Shown: piece after piece, positions 1-8,328 of the stretch
Position numbering within the stretch: the stretch's first letter is position 1
Layout of the letters: each line of letters opens with the position of its first letter
Origin: Lachnospiraceae bacterium
Lineage (GTDB): Bacteria > Bacillota > Clostridia > Lachnospirales > Lachnospiraceae
Length of the DNA: 64,000 nt
Assembly (NCBI GenBank): GCA_017940415.1
Contig: JAGAYR010000027.1
Coordinates: forward strand, 86,702-150,701
Reading direction: 5' to 3'
Made by a program: the position numbers and the translations under genes
Notes under the pieces: generated by a model
Seen by the model: the letters and a program-made list of their open reading frames with translations, nothing else
The model's database searches: none
What the model was told of the DNA's origin: nothing

Positions 1-759
1 GTAGGCAAGCGCTCTCGCAACTTTGTAAAGAGCGATACTTCCTCTGGGAGAAAGACCGAGAGATAATCTCTCATCGTTTCTGGTTGCCTCTGAAAGAGCA
101 ACAACATAATCGTACAGTGACTGATCTACATGAATCTCCTCAATCTGTTTCTGAACGGATACGATCTCATCCGCAGAGAAAATAGGATTGATGGTGTCGA
201 TTTTGGAATGAGAATCATTCATCAAAACCTCGACTTCACTTCCGTGGTCGGGATATCCGACCTTCATGCATGTCATAAATCTGTCCAGCTGTGATTCGGG
301 AAGCTTCTGCGTTCCGCTGGAACCGAAAGGATTCTCCGTAGCTATTACAAAAAAGGGATTGGGAAGTTCTCTGGTTTTACCCTCAACGGTAACCTGTCTT
401 TCCTCCATTACTTCAAGAAGCGCAGACTGGGTTTTGGGTGATGTTCTGTTGATCTCATCCGCAAGAAAGAGATTGGTATAGACGCTTCCCTCACGGAAAA
501 TGAATTCTCCGCTCTTCTGATCGTAATAGGTAAATCCCAGAAGATCTCCCGGTACTACATCGGGAGTAAACTGTACTCTTGCAAATTCAAGTCCCATTGC
601 TTTGGACAATGCAACCGCAAGAGTGGTCTTACCTACTCCGGGAATGTCTTCGAGAAGAACATGGCCTCCTGCCAGAAGTGTGGCAAGAGCCATTGTTACA
701 ACGCCTCTTTTTCCGCGAACGACTTTTTCGATCTCTTTTATTACATCATCTGTTTTCAT
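1..759 (-). CDS. MoxR-family AAA+ ATPase (3' end outside window)
   Basis: The minus frame is open from the ATG at 759 to the window edge, 253 codons, so the protein is truncated here at its C-terminus. My translation begins MKTDDVIKEIEKVVRGK and has Walker A GGHVLLEDIPGVGKT near residue 30, a Walker B around LFLADEINRTSP, and the Asn/Arg-rich continuation typical of MoxR (ATENPFGSSGTQKLPESQLDRF). MoxR ATPases are AAA+ chaperones that usually insert metal or mature complexes together with a DUF58/VWA protein encoded downstream; such partners would lie left of base 1 and cannot be seen. The start lies 3 nt after the stop of the upstream small gene, so the two are probably cotranscribed and coupled. 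The substrate is unknown. Confidence 0.93.
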   Translation of the reverse strand, partial: MKTDDVIKEIEKVVRGKRGVVTMALATLLAGGHVLLEDIPGVGKTTLAVALSKAMGLEFARVQFTPDVVPGDLLGFTYYDQKSGEFIFREGSVYTNLFLADEINRTSPKTQSALLEVMEERQVTVEGKTRELPNPFFVIATENPFGSSGTQKLPESQLDRFMTCMKVGYPDHGSEVEVLMNDSHSKIDTINPIFSADEIVSVQKQIEEIHVDQSLYDYVVALSEATRNDERLSLGLSPRGSIALYKVARALAY

Positions 760-762
760 AGA

Positions 763-1002
763 TCAGTTTCCTATCTGTCCGTTTTTGAAAAGGTTGAAAG
801 TTTCCATGTCATCCTGGGTGAGCTTTATATTTGATACCGATACTTTTCCTTCGGGTGTAGTCACCTTTACTTCTATTACGGTGCCTTCCCTGAGATCGCC
901 TTCGGATACTGATTGTATGAATGCAATTGCTTTGGGATGCTGCTCTTTGAATATCTTTATTCTTCCGGCAGCCTGCATCATTGCTATCGGATTCATTTCC
1001 AT
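763..1002 (-). CDS. Conserved-looking small hypothetical protein, 79 aa
   Basis: A 79-residue protein beginning MEMNPIAMMQAAGRIK, with a clear Shine-Dalgarno (CGGAGATTAA directly before ATG). It is soluble, with no signal peptide or membrane segment. The N-terminal third looks helical; the middle (EGTVIEVKVTTPEGK) reads like beta strands. It sits between the cyclic-nucleotide-fold protein (10 nt upstream) and the moxR gene (3 nt downstream), so it is part of the same operon. I do not recognise the family. Its translational spacing and codon use match its neighbours, which supports a real gene. Confidence 0.75.
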   Translation of the reverse strand: MEMNPIAMMQAAGRIKIFKEQHPKAIAFIQSVSEGDLREGTVIEVKVTTPEGKVSVSNIKLTQDDMETFNLFKNGQIGN

Positions 1003-1012
1003 TTAATCTCCG

Positions 1013-3304
1013 TTATCTGCTTACTTTTCCCTTTACATAAAGAATCTCGGTCTTAAGGGTTTCGGGAACCGTCTGCCCTGAAGCCACAACCTTCTTCTCC
1101 AGAGTCTCGAGCCTGTGGAGCCTCTGTGCCTTCTTGATGTCGCTTCTTTCGATGATCTCGGTGTAAATGGGATTTACTTTATTTTTGGCCGCAAGTACAG
1201 AATCAAACGGGCAATAGGTATACATTATCTGTCTTGCAACTTTGTTCAGTCTGGGCGAACCGTTTCCTTCGTACATTACCCAGAGAGTGTAGTCTCTTAT
1301 GAACATCTCTTTGAAACTGTTCTTCGCTCTCTGAAGTGATGATTTGATCTTCTCTTTGATCTCGGGAGAAAGATCCCTGTTCTTGCGGTAGAACTGGACA
1401 TAATCGAAATAGTCACTGGTAAGTGAATGATCGCTTACATCGTTCCATCTCGCACCCTGGATTCTCTTGCAAAGCTCCCATCTGAAATCTCCCGTAAGTC
1501 TGATGACCGTATTCAGAAGATCTTCAACATGGAATATGGAGACAGCCATTCTTGCAGGTGAATTTCGAACCTTTCCTTCTATCTCCTGCCACATGACCGC
1601 TCTGGTTCCCATATTGGGCATCAGTATAAAGTCCGGAAGATATTCCACATGTATGGGTTCCTTGGCCATGATCTCATGATTTTCTTTATCAAGAGTCTCA
1701 CGGTAATATGCAGTGAAGTCAATCTTCCTTACGTGATCGAGAGCGGTGGATATCTTATCCAGATCCACAAGACAGTTCTCGGGATCCTTAACACAGGTCT
1801 TTTCCATGAATACGGGGCAGAACGTAGTGATTCTTCCGTATGTGACCTTGTTAGCATTCCTGAAGAAATTATCCAGCTCGAATGTAGCTTTAGCCACACC
1901 GTCTGCCATTCTCTTCTTTTCCTCTGCGGCATCGATCTTATTCTGGACTTTAAGTTTGTGAACGGTATCCGTATAGTCGGTATCGAACTCATCACGGCTG
2001 GGATCTTTTTTGCCGTTATATATAGCCTTCATCCAGTCATAGAATGTATATATTCCCGCAAAAGAATGATCTGACATTGCAGATGCAAGCTTTGCCAGAT
2101 ATGCGGTGTACTTTTTGCCCGCAAGGGTTTCATCCGCGTATCCGAAATACAGGAACATAAGTACAGGGAGAGGCGGCGTTTTCTCAAGCGACTTGAAAAA
2201 TACCGCTTTATATACATCGTAAAATTCCTGAGCTATATGTCTTCTCAGTGTTGATACATCATCATCGATGGATTCGGGATCGTCGACGTTCTTAAGATCT
2301 ATCAGATGAGTCTTAAAATCCGTGATCTTCTCGGAATCATCTTCAAGAAAGTCAATGATCGTATCGAGGGAATTCTCAAGTTCCGACAGGGAAACATTAG
2401 CATCTTCGTTTTCTCCGCTTTCCTCTTCGGGAGGATTTTCCGGAAGATTGTCAGCTTTGTCCGCAAACTCATCGATACGGGTCTTGTAGATATCCTGATC
2501 AAGACCTGCCTCATCATAGTAGGACTCTTCTATGCGGGTGATGGTCCTTCTCAGCTCGAACATCTGGGAACTGCCCTCTTTAAGCCTGAAGAAAAGCTGA
2601 GTCAGATATCCGTAGAGATCCTTGCCGTTCGGCTTGAAATAAAGGTTTCCCAGTTCCTGTCTGAATGAATAGTAATTGTCCAGAAGGTAATATGCCTTCC
2701 TGGAATCCAGGCTGCCCTTTCGGATCATGCCCATGGTGATCGACAGATCGGTTATCACCGTCTTGCCGGTTTCGGACTGATAGAGTTTCATAAGGCCCGC
2801 ATAATAATCCGCAAGCCATGTGTCTGATGTTTCCTCCATCATATCCGTATCAAGTTCCGAAGCTTCGCTCAGATCCTGAGCTTTGATCCTGAACTTCCTG
2901 CACATCTCGTTATACAGATCTATGTCTTTAAGCAGCTTCTGATACAGGTCACCCGTATGGATCTCCGAAATCTGACACTGTCCCACAAGACCTGTAATCT
3001 GCTTAAAAAGAGAACAAAGAGATACTCTCGCAAAATCACTGTGTTGCGAAAAGAGCATCTCTAAGTTTTCAAGATTCGTATAAGGGTAAGGAATGACAAC
3101 GGAGTCTGAAACAGCCTTGTATCCGAGGAAGTGCACCTCATTAACAACCTCGGTGATGCCGATGACATCACCTCTTTCGAGCATCATCGCACCGCCGGGG
3201 TAAACAGCGCAGACACGCCCCGAGATAACAAGTCCCAGGGACGTCATTGCGCTGCCTGCTTCAACAATTGTCTGTCCTCTTGTATAGCTTTTGTTTTCAG
3301 CCAT
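1013..3304 (-). CDS. Large protein with N-terminal cyclic nucleotide-binding fold
   Basis: 763 residues. Residues about 5-105 read as a cNMP-binding (CAP effector) beta roll: a glycine-rich turn in GLVISGRVCAVYPGG, then MLERGDVIGITEV and a helix LEMLFSQHSDFARVSL. The phosphate-binding cassette consensus (GE....R.A) is not obvious, so nucleotide binding is uncertain. The remaining 650 residues are mostly helical and hydrophilic, with an acidic linker near residues 290-325 (PPEEESGENEDANV). No DNA-binding or catalytic motif and no membrane segment is seen. The start overlaps the end of thrS by 8 nt, so translation is coupled. The function is unknown; the operon with MoxR hints at a regulatory or assembly role, which is inference. 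Confidence 0.8.
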   Translation of the reverse strand: MAENKSYTRGQTIVEAGSAMTSLGLVISGRVCAVYPGGAMMLERGDVIGITEVVNEVHFLGYKAVSDSVVIPYPYTNLENLEMLFSQHSDFARVSLCSLFKQITGLVGQCQISEIHTGDLYQKLLKDIDLYNEMCRKFRIKAQDLSEASELDTDMMEETSDTWLADYYAGLMKLYQSETGKTVITDLSITMGMIRKGSLDSRKAYYLLDNYYSFRQELGNLYFKPNGKDLYGYLTQLFFRLKEGSSQMFELRRTITRIEESYYDEAGLDQDIYKTRIDEFADKADNLPENPPEEESGENEDANVSLSELENSLDTIIDFLEDDSEKITDFKTHLIDLKNVDDPESIDDDVSTLRRHIAQEFYDVYKAVFFKSLEKTPPLPVLMFLYFGYADETLAGKKYTAYLAKLASAMSDHSFAGIYTFYDWMKAIYNGKKDPSRDEFDTDYTDTVHKLKVQNKIDAAEEKKRMADGVAKATFELDNFFRNANKVTYGRITTFCPVFMEKTCVKDPENCLVDLDKISTALDHVRKIDFTAYYRETLDKENHEIMAKEPIHVEYLPDFILMPNMGTRAVMWQEIEGKVRNSPARMAVSIFHVEDLLNTVIRLTGDFRWELCKRIQGARWNDVSDHSLTSDYFDYVQFYRKNRDLSPEIKEKIKSSLQRAKNSFKEMFIRDYTLWVMYEGNGSPRLNKVARQIMYTYCPFDSVLAAKNKVNPIYTEIIERSDIKKAQRLHRLETLEKKVVASGQTVPETLKTEILYVKGKVSR

Positions 3305-5153
3305 TTATCTGTCCGTCAAGTTCCTGTGCTTTGCTTTCGTTCAGCTTCTTACATGCTGCTACGAATGCATCAACGGGTACATCGTGGAGCTGTTCTTTCT
3401 GGCCTCTTACCGTGATGGAAAGAGTCTTTGATTCTACTTCTTTATCACCGATGACTACGATATAAGGATCCTTCATGGTCTTGAAGAACTTGATCTTCTC
3501 GTTCATGTTCTTATCGGCGTAATCAACCTCTACACGAACACCTGCATCTTCAAGCTTCTTCTGAAGTTCTTTGGTGAAGTCATTGTGCTCGGGCTTAATG
3601 GGTACAAGCGCAACCTGGTAAGGTGAGATCCAGAAGGGGAATGCACCCTTGAAGTTCTCGATGATGATTCCGATGAATCTCTCGAAGGAACCAAAGATTG
3701 CTCTGTGGATAACGATGGGCTGAGTCATGCTTCCGTCGGCATCCTGATAGGTAAGTCCGAAATTGTGAGGAAGCTGGAAGTCAAGCTGGATGGTTCCGCA
3801 CTGCCATTCTCTTCCGAGTGCGTCCTTCATCTGAAGGTCGATCTTGGGTCCGTAGAATGCGCCGTCACCTTCGTTGATCTCGTATCCTCCCTCTCCGTAC
3901 TTCTTATCAAGGATCTTCTTAAGAGCTGCTTCCGCTCTGTCCCAGGTCTCGATCTCACCCATGAAATCTTCGGGTCTGGTTGAAAGTTCTGCTCTGTAGG
4001 TTACTCCGAAAGTGGAGTAGATCTGGTCTGCGATCTCCATGATGTCGGCGATCTCTTCCTCGATCTGTGACTCCATTACGAATGTATGGTCATCATCCTG
4101 ACGGAACTCCTGTACACGGAAGAGTCCGTTCATCTGTCCGGATTTCTCCTTACGGTGTACAAGACCTACCTCGTTGTAACGGATGGGAAGTTCCTTGTAG
4201 GAGTGAATGGTTCTCTTATATGCGTTCATTGCGTTGGGACAGCTCATGGGCTTTGCAGCCATGGTGTCGTCATCGTTCTGATCGTATACGGGATTAAGGG
4301 TAACCTCTGACTGTGAACCGTCTTCCTGAGGGATAAGTGCCTTGGCATCTATATTGCCGAGAACCCCGGGCACGATGAACATGTTGTTAACGTAGTGAGC
4401 CCAGTGTCCGCTGATGAGCCAGAGCTTCTTGTTGTTGATGATGGGAGTCTTGATCTCCTGATATCCGTGCTTGTCGTGAATCTCTCTCCAGAACTCCATG
4501 AGGGTTCTGTAGAGTCTCCATCCTCTGGGAAGCCAGTAAGGCATTCCGGGAGCTGATTCGCTGAACATGAACAGGTCGAGCTTGGGTCCGAGTTTCTTGT
4601 GATCTCTTTCCATAGCTTCTCTGATCATATTGAGGTGAGCCTTGAGTTCGTCCTTGTTGGGGAATGCATAGACATAGATTCTCTGCATTACATCCCTCTT
4701 CTGGTCGCCTCTCCAGTATGCTGCGGATGCGCTTCTTACTTTGAATGCGCAGCCCATGAGCTCTCTGGAATTTTCTACGTGAGGTCCGCGGCAAAGATCT
4801 ACGTAATCATCACCGGTGTAATAAACGGTGAGTTTCTCATCTTCGGGAAGGTCATTGATGATCTCGGTCTTGAACTTCTGATCCTTGAACATCTCGAGAG
4901 CATCTGCCTTCGAGATTTCCTCTCTTCTCCAGTCTTCTTTTCTCTTGATTATCTCGTTCATCTTATTTTCGATGACCTGATAATCCTCCTCCGTGACCGC
5001 ACGGGGAAGCACGAAATCATAGTAACAACCGTCGGAGATCTGAGGTCCGATGGCGTACTGTACGTTTTCTTTTCCGTAGATTTCGATGACTGCTTTTGCC
5101 AGAACGTGGGCAATAGAATGACGATAGAGACTTAAAAACATTTCCTGATCCAT
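3297..5153 (-). CDS. thrS: Threonyl-tRNA synthetase lacking the TGS domain
   Basis: Charges tRNA-Thr with threonine in the cytoplasm. 618 residues. The protein begins straight at the editing-like domain (HSIAHVLAKA, residues 12-21; DLCRGPHV near 120), so the roughly 60-residue TGS domain usual at the N-terminus is absent. The class II core is intact: zinc ligands appear as C in AAKPMSCPNAM, H in QDDDHTFVM and H in PIVIHRAIFGSFERF; the anticodon-binding domain starts around ISPYQVALVPI. Between SGHWAHYVNNMF and KPMSCP there is an extra segment (VPGVLGNIDAKALIP onward, about 25-35 residues) compared with the common form. A strong SD (AAAGGAGAA) precedes the ATG. It overlaps the next gene by 8 nt. 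No T-box antiterminator (GGGTGGNACCGCG) is present upstream. Confidence 0.95.
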   Translation of the reverse strand: MDQEMFLSLYRHSIAHVLAKAVIEIYGKENVQYAIGPQISDGCYYDFVLPRAVTEEDYQVIENKMNEIIKRKEDWRREEISKADALEMFKDQKFKTEIINDLPEDEKLTVYYTGDDYVDLCRGPHVENSRELMGCAFKVRSASAAYWRGDQKRDVMQRIYVYAFPNKDELKAHLNMIREAMERDHKKLGPKLDLFMFSESAPGMPYWLPRGWRLYRTLMEFWREIHDKHGYQEIKTPIINNKKLWLISGHWAHYVNNMFIVPGVLGNIDAKALIPQEDGSQSEVTLNPVYDQNDDDTMAAKPMSCPNAMNAYKRTIHSYKELPIRYNEVGLVHRKEKSGQMNGLFRVQEFRQDDDHTFVMESQIEEEIADIMEIADQIYSTFGVTYRAELSTRPEDFMGEIETWDRAEAALKKILDKKYGEGGYEINEGDGAFYGPKIDLQMKDALGREWQCGTIQLDFQLPHNFGLTYQDADGSMTQPIVIHRAIFGSFERFIGIIIENFKGAFPFWISPYQVALVPIKPEHNDFTKELQKKLEDAGVRVEVDYADKNMNEKIKFFKTMKDPYIVVIGDKEVESKTLSITVRGQKEQLHDVPVDAFVAACKKLNESKAQELDGQING

Positions 5154-5200
5154 AAAATTTTTCTCCTTTCATGCGTCCTGCTACCGGCAGGAATTCGCTT

Positions 5201-5238
5201 AAAACAAATAGGGCAAGCCTAAGCAAGGCTTACCCTAT
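5201..5238 (-). terminator. Intrinsic terminator / leader hairpin ahead of thrS
   Basis: A 13-bp stem (arms 5208-5220 and 5226-5238, loop 5 nt) is followed on the minus strand by UUUGUUUU. The single imperfect pair is C/A on plus but G·U in the minus-strand RNA, so the structure is selected for the minus strand. It can end transcription from the RND/GLUG operon; because it also overlaps the thrS promoter start it could act on thrS itself. Confidence 0.75.
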
Positions 5239-5267
5239 ATTCTATAACGATTGTTTGGCATTAGCAA
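5239..5267 (-). promoter_or_regulatory. Probable thrS promoter
   Basis: On the minus strand, -35 TTGCTA (5262-5267) and -10 TAGAAT (5239-5244) are separated by exactly 17 nt. The predicted start, near 5232, falls inside the left arm of the adjoining terminator hairpin (5208-5238). Promoter assignment is by consensus only. Confidence 0.55.
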
Positions 5268-5289
5268 GGCAAAAAAGCCCCGAAACGCC

Positions 5290-8200
5290 TTATTTTTCCG
5301 AAGTTTTTGTGCCTCCGGAAGTTCGTTTGACGGAACGTGACGCTTTAACAATGAGTGCCACCGCTCCGGCAAGTAAAAGAATGGCTATTGCCGCATATCC
5401 CGCATATTTGAGTTTTTCGTCGGGAGTCCGGGTTATGGCATACATGGCCACGGCAGAATCCATGGTCAGCTGAGCATAGCTTCCTTCCGCGGAAAAATCA
5501 ACCGCGGTCCATGTTCCGTTTTTGCGAGTCCAAACGCTGTACTCTTCATAAGGGCTGTAAAGTCTGAGCTCTCCCGAAAAAGAATTCAGGTCCCCGCTGC
5601 CTTCAAAGCACACACTGTATATTGTGACATCGGTATATGCGCTTCCGTCATCAGGTTCAAAAGGAGCGTCCGTGATTGATGCGGTAAGTACGTCCGTTGC
5701 TTTGAACTGCCCCTGCATCAATGCAACAGGTTTGCCCGCATCATGATATTCTTTCTCGGTCCTGATGACTGCGACGTGGGATACATATTCCGCTTCGATC
5801 ATGAGATTGCCGGTAACCCTCACACCGGACAGATCCGGCCATATTCCGTAGCTTCCATCCTTATCGGGTATTGAAGGGAGATTCAGATTCTCCACTCTGT
5901 CTCCGTATGATGCCCTGACCTCCGACAGTATCTTACCGTCTGCAACAAATATGACTTTAAAATTGCTGAATTCATCGGGAATCCCTTTAAGGAGAAGAGA
6001 ATCCTCATAAGCCAGCTCGGAAGCGATACCGTCGTAGCTGATATCATCTATTCCGTAATAGTCACCGGAAACATAATAATTTCCGTAGAAATCTGTGCTG
6101 TCTATACTCTCCGTTTCGGAATCCCTGAGAATCTGACCTGCTACGGCTCCGCACTTTCCGTCTATATCCTTGAATATGGGCATCGATACGCAGTTCTTTA
6201 CTTTCTCCGCATATCCCGCTATTCCGCCTGCAAATCCTTTTCCCGAAAGAGTACAAAGAGCATAGGACGAAACGATGCTTCCATGGGAGGAACCTGCAAC
6301 TCCTCCGATGTATTCTCCTTCTTCTGAGATAATTCCGCCGTATCCTCTGCATCCCTTGATACATCCGTGTTCCATGTTTCCGGCTATTCCGCCGCCACAT
6401 GTACTTCTCAGTCTGACCACTCCGGAATTTTCACAATCCTGAACTATGCTGGATATGGCATAGCCTTCACCTGCACTTAAGTCAAATGTCATGATGACAC
6501 TGCTTTCAAGATTTTCATCATCTACCGACAGATTACCGGCTATTCCTCCGACGTTGATATCGCCGGATGCGGAACCGTAATTGATGCATCCGATGGTCCT
6601 TCCGTTTATCATATCCGGATTATCCGCTTCGGAAACATCGGAGAAAAGATACTTTATTCCCTCATCCTGAGTTCCGCTTATCAGGTCGTCTATCAGCCTG
6701 TATGTATCGTTGATACTTGCATTCACAGCCATGATGTCATTTGACAGCTGTGTTGAATACATATTTGCAACACTGATAAGAACATCGCTTGCGTATCTTA
6801 CCTGCTGCAGGTCATTTGCAATGATCTCACTGTTTTTATCCAGATTATCGAGAGCGGAATTCCACCTTCCTATCTCACCGTTGATGGAAGAATTAATCTC
6901 GTTACCGATCTGCTCTCTTTCGTGCTGAGCTTCCTCACGGGCTTCTTCATTTTCTTTTTCCGCTTCCTGCTTAAGTTCATCGGCTTCTTCCTTAAGCTCA
7001 TCCGGGATCACGGGATCGTCATAGTGCTCTATCAGCTCCATCAGTTCATCGTAGGAAGGAATATCCTGCGCGGTAAGTTCATCGAACAGCTCACTATAGC
7101 TTTCACGAACGGAATCCGCCGCAGCCTTGCCGGCATTTTCCGCCTGCTGTTCTATCATGCCTGACCAGTCACGATTGTCATCGAGTTTATAATCCGATGC
7201 ATTTCCTGTCATAGACTGTGCATCATCCATAGCCTTTCCGGATGCCGCCTGAAGTGCCGCAAGTGCTTCCTGAATATCGGGAGTGGCGCCTGCCGCATCC
7301 GATGCCACATGGTTTGTAAGCGCGTTGATCCTTGCTATTGAATCGGTTATGGACTTTGCTTTATCTACTTCAATGTAGGGTTCCTGCTGACCGACTATGC
7401 CGCCTACATCTTTCTTGCCCTTTACGGGTCCGTAGTTGGTGCATCCGTATATAATTCCGGATTGCCTTCCGCAGATTCCACCCACGTTGTATCCGACTCT
7501 CTCGTAGCCGACAATACCTTCGTTTCCGGAATCAGTGATTATTCCTCTGGAAAAACCGGTAATACCTCCGATATCAACTCCGGGCTGATAAGAAACAATG
7601 GATACGTCTCCGGTTATCTCGGATATGATATCAACCTGTCTTTCGTCATTTTCGGAAACCCACTCGGGAGTAGAATCTATGCTTCCGTAGTTTACACAGT
7701 TTCTGATGGCACCGTAATTTCTTCCGCTGATGCCGCCCGTATAATAAAATCCCGTTATCTCGGCAAGATTCTTACAGCCCGTGATAAGGCCGTCTCTTCC
7801 GTTGATTCCGCAGATTCCGCCGGTTGAAGTATCACCATTAACGGCGCCCTTGGCAAAACAATTCTTGATAACACCGTCATTTACTCCGGCTATGATGCCG
7901 GTTACGTACCCGTCACCCGCAGCGATGATATCAGCATCCACAGAAAGGTTTTGTACTATTCCCGTTTTTCCCACATACCTGAAAAGACCCTGTACATATC
8001 CCGTGCCTTCGTTATTGTATCCGTAAATAGTATGTCCGTTACCGTCGAAAAGTCCCGAGAAAATAGGGATGCCGGTAAATTCATCACTCGTAAGTTTGAT
8101 GTCATTTTTAAGCACAACATATTTATCGTATGACCAGCTCTCCGAATGGCAGTTTTCCGCAAATTCGATGAGCTCGGCCTGAGTGCTTATATCTATCTCG

Positions 8201-8328
8201 GTAAATCCGCTTAAGGGACTTTCGGCAGCGCGGACCGTTCCCGAAAAGGCGACTGCAAGGGGACATACCGTAAGAATCCCCGCCAGCACAAGTGCAGTGA
8301 CAGTTTTGAACGAAATATTATTTCTCAT
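5290..8328 (-). CDS. Surface-anchored GLUG-repeat protein with helical insert
   Basis: 1012 residues. Signal peptide at 1-36 (hydrophobic VTALVLAGILTVCPLAVAFSG, cleavage after AA/E region); one C-terminal membrane helix (GYAAIAILLLAGAVALIV) followed by a basic tail, no LPXTG. Residues about 80-315 and 575-735 are repeats of the GLUG type (VGGICGRQSGIIYGCTNYG, INVGGIAGNLS), predicted to fold as a beta-helix. Between them, residues about 320-560 form a long helical, Glu/Lys-rich coiled-coil (DELKEEADELKQEAEKENEE) that interrupts the repeats. The ATG at 8328 is preferred over a GTG at 8331 because AGGAGG lies 6 nt before it. It overlaps the exporter gene by 11 nt. Probably an exoplasmic partner of the exporter or an adhesin; not established. 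Confidence 0.85.
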   Translation of the reverse strand: MRNNISFKTVTALVLAGILTVCPLAVAFSGTVRAAESPLSGFTEIDISTQAELIEFAENCHSESWSYDKYVVLKNDIKLTSDEFTGIPIFSGLFDGNGHTIYGYNNEGTGYVQGLFRYVGKTGIVQNLSVDADIIAAGDGYVTGIIAGVNDGVIKNCFAKGAVNGDTSTGGICGINGRDGLITGCKNLAEITGFYYTGGISGRNYGAIRNCVNYGSIDSTPEWVSENDERQVDIISEITGDVSIVSYQPGVDIGGITGFSRGIITDSGNEGIVGYERVGYNVGGICGRQSGIIYGCTNYGPVKGKKDVGGIVGQQEPYIEVDKAKSITDSIARINALTNHVASDAAGATPDIQEALAALQAASGKAMDDAQSMTGNASDYKLDDNRDWSGMIEQQAENAGKAAADSVRESYSELFDELTAQDIPSYDELMELIEHYDDPVIPDELKEEADELKQEAEKENEEAREEAQHEREQIGNEINSSINGEIGRWNSALDNLDKNSEIIANDLQQVRYASDVLISVANMYSTQLSNDIMAVNASINDTYRLIDDLISGTQDEGIKYLFSDVSEADNPDMINGRTIGCINYGSASGDINVGGIAGNLSVDDENLESSVIMTFDLSAGEGYAISSIVQDCENSGVVRLRSTCGGGIAGNMEHGCIKGCRGYGGIISEEGEYIGGVAGSSHGSIVSSYALCTLSGKGFAGGIAGYAEKVKNCVSMPIFKDIDGKCGAVAGQILRDSETESIDSTDFYGNYYVSGDYYGIDDISYDGIASELAYEDSLLLKGIPDEFSNFKVIFVADGKILSEVRASYGDRVENLNLPSIPDKDGSYGIWPDLSGVRVTGNLMIEAEYVSHVAVIRTEKEYHDAGKPVALMQGQFKATDVLTASITDAPFEPDDGSAYTDVTIYSVCFEGSGDLNSFSGELRLYSPYEEYSVWTRKNGTWTAVDFSAEGSYAQLTMDSAVAMYAITRTPDEKLKYAGYAAIAILLLAGAVALIVKASRSVKRTSGGTKTSEK

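Noticed and set aside
4387-4794. Minus-frame ORF of 135 codons inside thrS
   Set aside because: Arg/Gln/Ser-rich translation is a shifted-frame shadow of thrS, whose own frame shows clear family motifs.
5154-5289. T-box leader for thrS
   Set aside because: No specifier loop or T-box sequence (GGGTGGNACCGCG) is present; only a promoter and a terminator hairpin were found.
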